From positions 1 through 64,000 of the forward strand of contig JAJZDX010000013.1 in NCBI GenBank assembly GCA_021805865.1: a stretch of DNA of 64,000 nt, given 5' to 3'. The first letter of the stretch is position 1; the number at the start of each line of letters is the position of its first letter. Shown in pieces: positions 54,811 to 63,782 of the stretch. The notes under the pieces were generated by a model. That model had not been told where the DNA came from and made no database searches. It saw only the letters and a list, made by a program, of their open reading frames with translations. The stretch comes from Pseudomonadota bacterium. Lineage in GTDB: Bacteria; Pseudomonadota; Gammaproteobacteria; Steroidobacterales; Steroidobacteraceae. The translations under genes were made by a program, and so were the position numbers.

Positions 54811-56814
54811 ATGAGCAAAGAGCGCACCGCGAGGAATGCGTCCGGGCTCGAGGGCCGTGCTGGGGTGGCGAGCACGGCTGCCGCCATGCGCATCGGCGAG
54901 GCCGCAGGGCAGGCCGATGTCCATCCCGGCGGCGATCTTCATGACCATGCGCTCGCATGGTCCGAGGCAGCGCGCATCGTCCTGGTCGCGCTGGCGGCCG
55001 TTGCGGTGTGGTCGGGGGTCTGGGAGCCGCTGCGATCGGTGAGTGTGATCGGGGCTCTCGGCCTTGCGATCGGCGGCTGGCCGATCTTCCAGGAGGCGCT
55101 CGAGAACCTGTTGGCACGGCGGATGACGATGGAGCTGTCGATGTCCATCGCCATCGTGGCGGCGGCGGCGATCTCGCAGTACTTCACGGCGCTCCTCATC
55201 ACGCTGTTCGTTCTGGCCGCCGAGGTCCTGGAGGGCATGACGGTCTCGCGTGGCCGCCGGGCGATCGGCGATCTGCTCGAGTTCCTTCCGAGGACCGTCG
55301 AGGTGCGCCGCGCCAATGGCCTCTGCCAGGCCAAGGCCGATGAGCTCGCCCCCGGTGATGCCGTGCTCGTCAACCCGGGCGGCCGGATCCCGGTGGATGG
55401 CACGGTGATCGCCGGGCATTCGTTCGTCGATCAGTCGCGCATCACCGGTGAGTCGCTTCCCGTGGAAAAGACGCGCGGCGCCGGCGTCTTTGCCGGATCG
55501 ATCAACCAGTCCGGTGCGCTTGAGATTCGCGTCGAGCGCTTGGGGCGCGACACGAGCTACGGCAAGATCATCGAGGCGGTGGAGCAGGCCGAGCGTTCCC
55601 GGGCTCCGGTGCAGCGCATGGCCGAGCGGCTGGCCGGGTATCTTGTCTACTTCGCCCTCGGGGCGGCGCTCCTGACGTACCTCCTCACTCACGATATCCG
55701 CTCGACCATCTCCGTCATCATCGTTGCGGGCGCCTGCGGGATCGCCGCCGGCACGCCGCTTGCGATCCTGGGCGCGATCGGGCGCGCGGCCCGAGGCGGC
55801 GCCATCGTCAAGGGCGGGCTGCATCTCGAGCAGCTCGGCCGGGTGGACACGGTCGTGCTCGACAAGACCGGCACGCTCACGTTCGGACAGCCGGCGATCC
55901 GCGCACTGCACCCGGTCGAGGGCGTCGAGCCGATGGCGCTCCTCGATGCGGCCGCCGCGGCCGAGGTGCGCTCCGAGCATCCGCTCGGCAAGGCGATCGT
56001 CGAGCATGCGCGCGAGTCAGGGCGCGTGATGGTCGAGCCCGAGCGCTTCGGCTATCGGCCGGGCCGCGGCATCGAGGCGAGCGTCGCGGGCGAGCGGGTG
56101 CTCGTCGGCAATCTTGCCCTGATGCAGGAGCAGGGCATCCCGGTGCCGGCCCCACGGGCGAGCGCTCCCCGGGACTGCGCCGAGGTCTACGTTGCGCGCG
56201 GCGGGGCTCTCCTGGGTGCGATCGAGACTGCCGATCGTGTCCGACCGGAGGCGCAGCGCGCCATCGCCGCGATCCATGCCATGGGCGTGCGCACGATGAT
56301 TCTGACAGGCGATACCCGGGCCGTGGCCGAATCGGTCGCCGCGCAGCTGGGCATCGCCGAGGTGGCGGCCGGCCTGCTCCCGCAAGAGAAGCAAGCCTGC
56401 ATCCGGGGCCTCCTCGGCGCGCACAGGATCGTTGCGATGGTCGGCGATGGGATCAATGATGCACCGGCCCTGATCGAGGCGCAGGTGGGCGTTGCCATGG
56501 GCTCGGGAACCGATGTGGCGCGGGAGAGCGCCGATGTGGTGCTGCTGGGCAATGACCTCGCGAAGCTCGCCGAGACGCTCGCCATCGCGCGGCGCGCGCG
56601 GCGAATCATCTGGGTGAATTTCGCGGGTACGATCGGGGTGGACGCGCTCGGTATCGCGCTCGCGGCCGCCGGGCTCCTCAACCCGCTGTTGGCGGCGTTC
56701 ATTCACGTCGCCTCCGAGCTGACATTCATTCTGAACTCCGCCCGGCTCCTGCCCGGGCGCCGCGGCGGCGCGCCGCAAAAGGCCGTGCAACCCGTCCCGT
56801 GTGCCGCGCGTTGA
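54811..56814 (+). CDS. P1B-type metal-transporting ATPase with unusual TM motif
   Basis: A 667-aa P-type ATPase. A His/Asp-rich N-terminus (DVHPGGDLHDHALAW) replaces the usual metal-binding domain. Core motifs are ITGESLPVEK, phosphorylated Asp351 in DKTGTLTFG, SEHPLGKAI and GDGINDAPAL. In the ion-binding helix, where CPC, SPC or similar is expected, the sequence is AGACGIAAGTPLA, so only one Cys (about residue 309) and no Pro. The transported metal is unknown; the RcnR-like repressor suggests Ni or Co. It is co-transcribed with that gene. Confidence 0.92.
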   Translation: MSKERTARNASGLEGRAGVASTAAAMRIGEAAGQADVHPGGDLHDHALAWSEAARIVLVALAAVAVWSGVWEPLRSVSVIGALGLAIGGWPIFQEALENLLARRMTMELSMSIAIVAAAAISQYFTALLITLFVLAAEVLEGMTVSRGRRAIGDLLEFLPRTVEVRRANGLCQAKADELAPGDAVLVNPGGRIPVDGTVIAGHSFVDQSRITGESLPVEKTRGAGVFAGSINQSGALEIRVERLGRDTSYGKIIEAVEQAERSRAPVQRMAERLAGYLVYFALGAALLTYLLTHDIRSTISVIIVAGACGIAAGTPLAILGAIGRAARGGAIVKGGLHLEQLGRVDTVVLDKTGTLTFGQPAIRALHPVEGVEPMALLDAAAAAEVRSEHPLGKAIVEHARESGRVMVEPERFGYRPGRGIEASVAGERVLVGNLALMQEQGIPVPAPRASAPRDCAEVYVARGGALLGAIETADRVRPEAQRAIAAIHAMGVRTMILTGDTRAVAESVAAQLGIAEVAAGLLPQEKQACIRGLLGAHRIVAMVGDGINDAPALIEAQVGVAMGSGTDVARESADVVLLGNDLAKLAETLAIARRARRIIWVNFAGTIGVDALGIALAAAGLLNPLLAAFIHVASELTFILNSARLLPGRRGGAPQKAVQPVPCAAR

Positions 56815-57111
56815 TCCGGGACCGGGCAGGCGCAGGGCTGCCGGAGGGGTCGATACGCTCTTCTGCCTGCATCCACCCGTGCGCGGGGAGCACTGCAGGG
56901 TCGATGCGGGGAAGATGCCATCGGGAGCGCTGCGCCCGGGGAGGAGAGGCCATCCTGGTTCACTCCGGCCGGAGGAGCCGTACGCTGCGTGCTGCACGCG
57001 CCTGGTCCGCTGCTGAAGGCAAAGAGAGCTGCTCGAGAAAGTCCTCGCGCGCCCGCAGGCGCCGCCCGGCGGGGGGGGGGCGGTGGCGGGCGCAGGCCGC
57101 TTTGCTTGCGC
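56815..57111. other. Intergenic between convergent genes, with a G10 tract
   Basis: About 300 bp, no gene. A run of ten G lies at 57071-57080. Confidence 0.5.
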
Positions 57112-58134
57112 TCACCCCTCCGTGGCCGCAAGGAGCGCGCGTCGGAGCAGCGTCTCGAAGATGGGCAGTTTGTAGCCGTTCTTGGCAAGCGGCGCCGCCC
57201 CCTGAAGGGCGGCCCGGGCGGCGACGCGGATGACGGGCTCCTCGATTCTCTTTCCGGTGAGCGCAGCCTCGGCGGCTCTTGCACGGTGCGGGGCAGGGGC
57301 GGCGGCACCGAGCACGACCGCCGCCTTGCGGCAGACACCGCTCTCGAGGTCGAGCACCACGGCTACGTCTGCGAGCGGCCAGTCGAAGGACTCCGTCTCG
57401 CACTGCTTGATGTGCAGCGAGCGTGTTGCCTGCGCGGGCGCGGGCAGCACGATTGCGGTGACGATCTCGCCCGGCTCGAGAGTGTTCTCGCGATGCAGGT
57501 CGGCTTCGGGCAGGAGGAGGAACTCCTCCACGCTCGGCGCGCGCCGGGCTCCCCTCGGCCCGGTGATCTCCAGGCGCGCGCCGAAGGCGATGAGCGCGGT
57601 CGCGCAGGTGGAGGGGTGCACGATGGCGCACCCCTTGTGATCGAAGATTGCGTGGTACTGGTTCTCGCCGCCGAAAGCGAAGCACCTGTCGCCGCCCTTG
57701 CGCGTACAGTGGTGGGCGCGCGAGCGCAAGTACCAGCAGCGCGGCCGCTGAAGCAGGTTGCCGCCGAGGGTGGCGAGGTGGCGGATCTGGGGGCTCGCTG
57801 AGGCGCCGGCCGCCTGGGCGAGCGCACGAAAGCGCATCCGCACCTCCGCGTGACTCGCGAGTTGGGACAGCGTGACATTCGGTCCGATGCGCAACCCCCC
57901 CTCGGCCCCCTCGATACGGTCGAGGCCGGCGATGTTGCGCAGGTGGATCAGGCGGCGCGGCTTGAGCAGGCCCTCCTTCATCAGATCGAGCAGATCGATG
58001 CCGCCCGCCTTGAGGAGCGCATCACCCGCCGCGGGCTCGCCGCTGTCACGTACCATGGCGGCGGCCACGGTGGTGGTGGCGGCGCGCGCGGCCTGCTCGA
58101 TGTCTTGCGGACTCATCCATTCAAAGGCGTCCAT
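57112..58134 (-). CDS. paoB: Aldehyde dehydrogenase FAD subunit (PaoB/YagS-like)
   Basis: A 340-aa CO dehydrogenase/xanthine dehydrogenase medium subunit. The FAD-binding segments IGPNVTLSQLASH and LATLGGNLLQRPRCWYLR are present. CWYLRSRAHHCTRKGGDRCF with spaced Cys residues matches the extra 4Fe-4S site of PaoB rather than ordinary XdhB. It carries electrons from the molybdenum subunit via FAD. It is the last gene of the cluster, 5 nt after paoC. Confidence 0.9.
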   Translation of the reverse strand: MDAFEWMSPQDIEQAARAATTTVAAAMVRDSGEPAAGDALLKAGGIDLLDLMKEGLLKPRRLIHLRNIAGLDRIEGAEGGLRIGPNVTLSQLASHAEVRMRFRALAQAAGASASPQIRHLATLGGNLLQRPRCWYLRSRAHHCTRKGGDRCFAFGGENQYHAIFDHKGCAIVHPSTCATALIAFGARLEITGPRGARRAPSVEEFLLLPEADLHRENTLEPGEIVTAIVLPAPAQATRSLHIKQCETESFDWPLADVAVVLDLESGVCRKAAVVLGAAAPAPHRARAAEAALTGKRIEEPVIRVAARAALQGAAPLAKNGYKLPIFETLLRRALLAATEG

Positions 58135-58139
58135 GGCGG

Positions 58140-60497
58140 TCAGCTCCGATGCGGCAGGCGCCCGAGCGCCTCCAGGATCACGGCGGGAGTCATGGGCAAG
58201 GTGCGTACCCGCACGCCGATCGCGTTGTAGACGGCGTTGGCGATCGCCGGGGCGGTGGCGATGATGGAGGGCTCGGCGATGCCGTAGGCATCGGTCGCGC
58301 TGGTGCCCTGGTAGTTCTCGAGGACGTGCACCTCGATCGCCGGGGTCTCGCGCGAGCGCAGGATCCGGTACTGCTCGAGATTGGGGTTGAGCATGTGGCC
58401 GGTCGGCGCATCGAGGATGCGCTGCTCGAACAAGGCGTAGGAGATGCCCTGGAGGATGCCGCCGTGCACCTGGCTCTCGATCTGCCGCGGGTTGATCGGC
58501 CGTCCGCAGTCGTGCACCGCGAGAACGCGCTCCACGCGCACACGGCCGGTCTCCGTGTCAACGGTAACTTCGGCGAATTGCACGCCGCCGAGTCCGTTGC
58601 GCGCAAAGGCAAAATCGCCCATTCGATGCCCGAATCCGCCGTAGTCATCGCAACGGCTCGCCACCGCGCCGATCTGCTCGGTGCGCAGCCGTCCGGCCGC
58701 CTCGCGAAAGCCGATGCTGTGGAGTCCATCGGAGGAGCTGATGCGTCCGTTGCGCAGCGTCAGTCCCTCGGGCGTCGTGCCGAGGGTCGGCGCGATGGCC
58801 GCGATGAGCTTGCGCAGCGCGAGGCAGGCGGCATTGCGCGCCGGTGGCGTGAGGGAGGCCGTCGTGCGGCTGCCGTAGGAGGGGGGGCCGGCCGGAAAAT
58901 CGGTGTCCCCGATTCTCACCACGATGTCGCCCGGGCTGAGACCGAGCTCCTCGGCCACCACCTGCGCCAACACGGTGCCGACGCCCGTGCCGATGTCCTG
59001 GACGCTGGAGCGCACTTCGACCGAGCCATCGCGCAGGATGCGCACCTCGCAGGCGCAGTTGGTGTGGACGAGGGCGGGCCAATGCGATTGCGCCATGCCG
59101 AGACCGCGCTTCAGTGCGCCTTGGCCCCCGCCGGGCGCGAGCCTGCGGCTCCACCGGAAGCGCTCGGCGCCGATGCGGCGCTCCTCGCGCCGCACGGGGC
59201 TTGAATCGATCCGCTCGCGCAGCTCGAGCGGGTCCAGCGCGAGTCGTTCGGCCAGCTCATCGATGATCTGCTCATAGGCGAAGGCGCCCGGGACGTTGCC
59301 GGGGGCGCGCATGGCGCAGCCCGGACCGGCATGGATGAACACATCGGACTGCGCAAGCGAGAAATTGGGGCAGTCGTAGATCGATTGAGCGAAGTTGCCG
59401 ACGCCGGCGCCGAGCGCAACCCCCGCCGTGCCGTACGCCTCGATCGCCACGGCCGTGAGCGTACCGTCGCGGCGGGCACCGGCGCGGATGTGCTGCACGG
59501 TCGCGGGACGGTTGCCGCTGTCGATCTGCTCCTCGTGGCGGTCGAGCACGAGCCGCACGGGGGCGTGGGCTTTGCGCGACAGCGCAACCGCGGCAAGCAC
59601 GTCATTGCCGATGCGCGACTTCGATCCGAATCCGCCGCCCATGGCATCGACCACTACCCGCACGCGGCTGAGCGGCAGGCCGAGCGCCGTGGCCAGTTCC
59701 GCGCGGATCCCGGCGGTGAATTGGGTGGACATGTACACCGTCAGGCCCTCATCGCGCCAATCGGCAAGCAGCGCGTGCGGCTCCAGGCAGCAATGCGTCT
59801 GCACCTGCGTATGGAATTCGCCTTCGATGAGGATTTCGGCCGCGCTCAGGGCCGCGGCGGCGTCCCCCCGCGAGGCACTGGTGTCCGGGCCGTGCACATT
59901 GCCATGCTGCGGCAATTGAGCCGCCGGTCCGCCGAAGACTTCGGTGCGCACTGGACGGTCGAAAACCGGCGGCGCATCCGATTGGCGCGCCGCCTCGATG
60001 TCGATGACGAATGGCAGCGGCTGATACTCGATCCGGATCCGCTCGAGCGCGGCCTGCGCCGCATGCGCCGTGACGGCGGCCACCGCGGCGATCGGATCCC
60101 CGACATAGCGAAGCTGCCGTCTCGCCGGCCCGGCCTCGCCCGGGCCGGCGATCTCGATGGCGCGTCCGATCGGGTGCTCGATGACATGCACTGCGCGCAC
60201 GCCGGGCTCACGCTCGGCCGCCCCGGTGTCGAGGGAGAGGATGCGGGCATGCGGATGGGGCGAGCGCAGGATGCGAGCGTGGAGCATGCCCGGCAAGGTG
60301 ACATCGACGGTATACGTGGCACTTCCTGTCACCTTGGCGTGGCCGTTGATGCGTGGGGCGGATCGGCCGATGCAGCTGAGCTGCGCATTGGGGGCAAGCG
60401 CCGGTGCCTCCTCGGCCCCGACCGGGCGCTCGGCCTGCCCGAGCGATACCCCGGCGATGCCGACGGGCTGGAGCTGGGTGCGGGTCCCGGCGCTCAT
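58140..60497 (-). CDS. paoC: Aldehyde dehydrogenase molybdenum subunit (PaoC/YagR-like)
   Basis: A 785-aa large subunit of the xanthine oxidase family. Molybdopterin-binding text includes VVVDAMGGGFGSKS, AMRAPGNVPGAFAYEQ and the active-site Glu in YGIAEPS near the C-terminus. It oxidises aldehydes to acids, usually in the periplasm in E. coli; this protein shows no Tat signal itself, and the 2Fe-2S subunit here also lacks an obvious one. ATG 60497 overlaps the paoA stop as ATGA. Confidence 0.92.
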   Translation of the reverse strand: MSAGTRTQLQPVGIAGVSLGQAERPVGAEEAPALAPNAQLSCIGRSAPRINGHAKVTGSATYTVDVTLPGMLHARILRSPHPHARILSLDTGAAEREPGVRAVHVIEHPIGRAIEIAGPGEAGPARRQLRYVGDPIAAVAAVTAHAAQAALERIRIEYQPLPFVIDIEAARQSDAPPVFDRPVRTEVFGGPAAQLPQHGNVHGPDTSASRGDAAAALSAAEILIEGEFHTQVQTHCCLEPHALLADWRDEGLTVYMSTQFTAGIRAELATALGLPLSRVRVVVDAMGGGFGSKSRIGNDVLAAVALSRKAHAPVRLVLDRHEEQIDSGNRPATVQHIRAGARRDGTLTAVAIEAYGTAGVALGAGVGNFAQSIYDCPNFSLAQSDVFIHAGPGCAMRAPGNVPGAFAYEQIIDELAERLALDPLELRERIDSSPVRREERRIGAERFRWSRRLAPGGGQGALKRGLGMAQSHWPALVHTNCACEVRILRDGSVEVRSSVQDIGTGVGTVLAQVVAEELGLSPGDIVVRIGDTDFPAGPPSYGSRTTASLTPPARNAACLALRKLIAAIAPTLGTTPEGLTLRNGRISSSDGLHSIGFREAAGRLRTEQIGAVASRCDDYGGFGHRMGDFAFARNGLGGVQFAEVTVDTETGRVRVERVLAVHDCGRPINPRQIESQVHGGILQGISYALFEQRILDAPTGHMLNPNLEQYRILRSRETPAIEVHVLENYQGTSATDAYGIAEPSIIATAPAIANAVYNAIGVRVRTLPMTPAVILEALGRLPHRS

Positions 60498-61042
60498 GGT
60501 GAGCGCTTTCCCTTCCGCGCCACATCCAGCACGGCGGCGATGACGTGCGGATAGGTCCCGCAACGGCAGAGGTGGCCACCGATCGCGGCTTTCACCTCTT
60601 CTTCGGTGGGATGGGGATGACTTTCGAGCAATGCGACACAGCTCATGACCAGGCCGGGCGTGCAGAAGCCGCACTGGATCGCATCGTGCTCGATGAACGC
60701 GGATTGCACCGGGTGAAGCGCCTCGCCCGCCAGCCCTTCGATGCTGGTCACCCGGTGGCCGTCGACCTCGATGGCGAGCACCATGCAGGAACAGACCGGT
60801 GCGCCGTCCACCCAGACAGTGCAGGAGGAGCAGGCCCCACGATCGCAGGCGATCTTGGTGCCGGTGAGCGCGAGCCGCTCGCGCAGCACCTCGGCAAGGG
60901 TCTCGCTCGGTAAAACCGCGAGTGCGCGGACGATCCCGTTGACTTCGAGGCGGATCGCGGCCGCACCGGGACCCACGGTGGCACCCGTCACGCCCTGCGT
61001 GCAGCGGGAAGCATGAGGGGCTGTGTTGTGTGGCATGGGCAT
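60494..61042 (-). CDS. paoA: Aldehyde dehydrogenase 2Fe-2S subunit (PaoA/YagT-like)
   Basis: A 182-aa subunit. The plant-type 2Fe-2S motif CDRGACSSCTVWVDGAPVC is near residue 75, and the second cluster uses CGFCTPG and GHLCRCGTY near 120-160. All eight Cys are present. It has a short N-terminal extension but no twin-Arg motif, unlike E. coli PaoA, so the complex may be cytoplasmic. First gene of the paoA-paoC-paoB cluster. Confidence 0.93.
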   Translation of the reverse strand: MPMPHNTAPHASRCTQGVTGATVGPGAAAIRLEVNGIVRALAVLPSETLAEVLRERLALTGTKIACDRGACSSCTVWVDGAPVCSCMVLAIEVDGHRVTSIEGLAGEALHPVQSAFIEHDAIQCGFCTPGLVMSCVALLESHPHPTEEEVKAAIGGHLCRCGTYPHVIAAVLDVARKGKRSP

Positions 61043-61066
61043 ATCCGAAGTGCCTGTGTTGCGATC

Positions 61067-62488
61067 TCAGCCGCCCGGGGTGGAGACGAGTGTGAGCGGG
61101 CGCCCGAGCGCCCCGCGCGGCCCACGGGCTGATGGCCCGCGATCCGGGGCCGATCCGGCCGCGCGGGCTGGGGCTCGGCCGGCAGCGCCTGCATCCGGGC
61201 AGCGGGCCGCCTGAGCGGGCGGGGCGGGGCTCACATGGGCGACGCCGTTGAGCACTGTCAATGCATCGGTCCACACGCGATTCTCCCGGGCGCAGCGCTC
61301 GCCATAGGCAAACAGGGCTTTCATCCTGGCGGGCTGCAGGTTGCCGATGAGCCCATGCAGGCGGTAGCCGGACGGAATCGCCGTGACTTTCAACCTCACC
61401 CCCTGGCGCGCCGCAAACGAATACGCGAGCTCCACGCGCACCTGTGAATCGCTGGCAAGCTCCGTGTCCACACTGCGCAAGAGAATGTCGGTCGTGTGAT
61501 TCGGTGTGGTGATCGGCTGCGGGCGCAGGTGGCCGTTGATGACGAGGTAGACATTTGCGCCGTCGAGGGGCGTGATCTTCTCCGGAAGAATCGAGGAGAT
61601 CCCGGGGGCGAGCAGGAACGCCGAGCTCGCCGAGCCATCCACGTTCATCTCGTCGAAGAGTCTGCTCGAGGCCCGCACGGGGATCAGCACCGGCGGAAAG
61701 ACGCCGGGAATGCTGGCCGAGGCGATGAGCACCCGGCGAAAGAGCCTCAATGCCGCCCGGCCCCCCCGGGAGGCGATCGCCCCCATATTCCAGATGACCA
61801 CATCGCCGGTATCGAGATCGGTGGTGGCGACGAGCAGCAAGCGCCCGCTCTGCGCCCGCGCGGCAACGGCGCGCAGCAGGGCCGGCGTCACGTAGCCGTC
61901 GACCATCGCCCGCAGCGGCTCGCCTCGATAGACGCTCCAGCCAAAGAGCGCGCCCAGCCAGCCGAAGAGCCTGCGCTCGAGCAGGGGCGGCACATTCGCG
62001 CCGTCAAAGGCGAGGGAGAGCTGAGGGTCCCAGCGCGGGCCGAGGAACGCGAGGGGTGCGATGAGCGCCCCGACGCTGACACCGGTGACGATCTGGAAGC
62101 GGGGACGGGTGCCGAGCCGGCTCCAGCCGGAGAGCAGGCCGGCGCCGAACGCTCCTGCGCCGCCTCCGCCCGACAGTACGAGGATGTTGATGGGGTCGCC
62201 ACGTGCCGAGCGTGCGATCCCGGCGAGGCGCGAGGCGGCCCACTCGCGCGACTCCCGCTCCGTCATCTCCCCGACCCATCGGACGGCTGGGGAGAATCCG
62301 GGCGGATGAGCGTCTGAGTACTGCGGCGAAGGAGCGGGCCGACGGCTGAGCGCGGCGCAGCCGGCCAACAGCGGGCCGCAACCGAGGCACACGCAAAGCA
62401 ACTTCAGAACCGTCGCCAGGCGCGGGCGCAATGCGGTTCCCGTGCCTCGCTCAACACTCATGGTGCGACTCGAAACCACTGTCGACAT
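61067..62488 (-). CDS. Patatin-like phospholipase lipoprotein
   Basis: A 473-aa lipoprotein with a hydrophobic segment ending LAGC near residue 43. The patatin domain shows the oxyanion loop SGGGGAGAFGAG, the nucleophile elbow GVSVG and the catalytic Asp of NVDGSAS; all residues are in place. It is expected to act on lipids in the cell envelope. The last 50 residues are Ala/Arg/Pro-rich. ATG 62488 with GGGAG upstream is used; ATG 62461 is an alternative. Confidence 0.88.
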   Translation of the reverse strand: MSTVVSSRTMSVERGTGTALRPRLATVLKLLCVCLGCGPLLAGCAALSRRPAPSPQYSDAHPPGFSPAVRWVGEMTERESREWAASRLAGIARSARGDPINILVLSGGGGAGAFGAGLLSGWSRLGTRPRFQIVTGVSVGALIAPLAFLGPRWDPQLSLAFDGANVPPLLERRLFGWLGALFGWSVYRGEPLRAMVDGYVTPALLRAVAARAQSGRLLLVATTDLDTGDVVIWNMGAIASRGGRAALRLFRRVLIASASIPGVFPPVLIPVRASSRLFDEMNVDGSASSAFLLAPGISSILPEKITPLDGANVYLVINGHLRPQPITTPNHTTDILLRSVDTELASDSQVRVELAYSFAARQGVRLKVTAIPSGYRLHGLIGNLQPARMKALFAYGERCARENRVWTDALTVLNGVAHVSPAPPAQAARCPDAGAAGRAPARAAGSAPDRGPSARGPRGALGRPLTLVSTPGG

Positions 62489-62729
62489 GCGAAAATCTCG
62501 CTCCCCGGCCCGACCTCGGGCAATCCGTAGAAGTCCTCACGGCTGTCGCTGCGGCGGCGGGCGCTCGAGGGGGGCGCCTCACCCCCGGGGCCCGAGATGC
62601 CCAGCGTCGACCGTCGATGCGGAAATTCCCTATGTCCGAGGCCCTCGGGCAGGGCGGATGATCCCCTCAGGCGGGGGGCAAGCTTGGTGCGGGCCCGGCA
62701 AGCGGTACAGTCAACCTGGAGCCTGCGCA

Positions 62730-63719
62730 ATGGTCGAGGAATCCAACACTTGGGCGCTGGTGCTGGCCGCGGGGGAGGGGAGCCGGCTCAGATCCCTCAC
62801 CACGGCCGCATCGGGGACGATCGTGCCAAAGCAGTTCTGCTCGCTCTACGAGGGGCCCTCGCTGCTGCACGAAGCGCTGTGCCGCGCGCGCACCGTCACC
62901 ACCGAGAGCAGAACTTGCGTGGTGGTGGCCGAGCAGCACCGACGCTGGTGGGAAGGCCCGCTCTGGTCATTGGCTCCCGATAACGTGATCGTTCAGGCCG
63001 ACAATCGCGGCACGGGTCTTGGCATCCTGCTGCCGCTGCTGCACATCCTGCATCGCGACCCCGAGGCGCAGCTCGTGCTGCTGCCTTCGGACCACTATGT
63101 GCGGTACGAGGCGGTGCTCAGCGCCGCGCTCGAGGAAGCACTCGCGAGGCTTGCGGGCGAGGCCCCTGAGACCGTATTGCTCGGGGTGCAGCCTGAGGAG
63201 CTCGATCCGGACCTCGGCTATGTCGTACCCGGCTCGAGCGACGGCACGGGCGCGTTCAGGGTGGACCGCTTCATCGAGAAGCCGTCGCTCACGATGGCGA
63301 ACGAGCTGATCCGCGAAGGGGCGCTCTGGAATACGTTCATCGTTGCATCGAGGGGGCGGGCGTTGCTCGGCCTGTTTCGGGAGCGCTTCCCGGACATCGT
63401 CCGCGCGATGTTCGCGGCGTTCGACTCCGATCGCCGCTCGGGCCCGCAGGGAGCGGCCATGGCCGGGCTCTACGAGAATCTTCCGGTCATCGATTTCTCG
63501 AGGGACATCCTCGCCGAGCAGTTGTCGCAGCTGCGCGTGCTGCCCGTTCCGCCCTGCGGCTGGAGCGACCTCGGCACGCCCAAGCGGGTGTCGGACGCGC
63601 TGCGTCGCGCCCCTCGACCCGCGGAGGCGCCTTGGGTGCGCTCGAGCATGGGGTATCTCAGCCTTGCGGAACAGCACGAGCGTCGGCGTGCCGCGCACGA
63701 AGCGCGAGCGCGGATCTGA
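62730..63719 (+). CDS. Mannose-1-phosphate guanylyltransferase-like nucleotidyltransferase
   Basis: A 329-aa sugar-nucleotide pyrophosphorylase. The N-terminal loop LVLAAGEGSRLRSLT is the NTP-binding signature, followed by the Lys in PKQFCSL. LLPSDHYV carries the Asp for the metal ion, FIEKPSL binds the sugar phosphate, and WNTFIVA matches ManC/GMP-type enzymes. It would supply GDP-mannose or a similar precursor for glycans. No glycan genes are adjacent. Confidence 0.88.
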   Translation: MVEESNTWALVLAAGEGSRLRSLTTAASGTIVPKQFCSLYEGPSLLHEALCRARTVTTESRTCVVVAEQHRRWWEGPLWSLAPDNVIVQADNRGTGLGILLPLLHILHRDPEAQLVLLPSDHYVRYEAVLSAALEEALARLAGEAPETVLLGVQPEELDPDLGYVVPGSSDGTGAFRVDRFIEKPSLTMANELIREGALWNTFIVASRGRALLGLFRERFPDIVRAMFAAFDSDRRSGPQGAAMAGLYENLPVIDFSRDILAEQLSQLRVLPVPPCGWSDLGTPKRVSDALRRAPRPAEAPWVRSSMGYLSLAEQHERRRAAHEARARI

Positions 63720-63782
63720 GGAATCGGCCGCAGGGCTCCCGGTCCGCTCTCACCGTGGAGGCCGCGGGCTCTCTGCGGCGGC

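Noticed and set aside
57071-57080. Poly-G phase-variation tract
   Set aside because: It lies in the gap between convergent genes, so slippage would not affect a reading frame or an obvious promoter.
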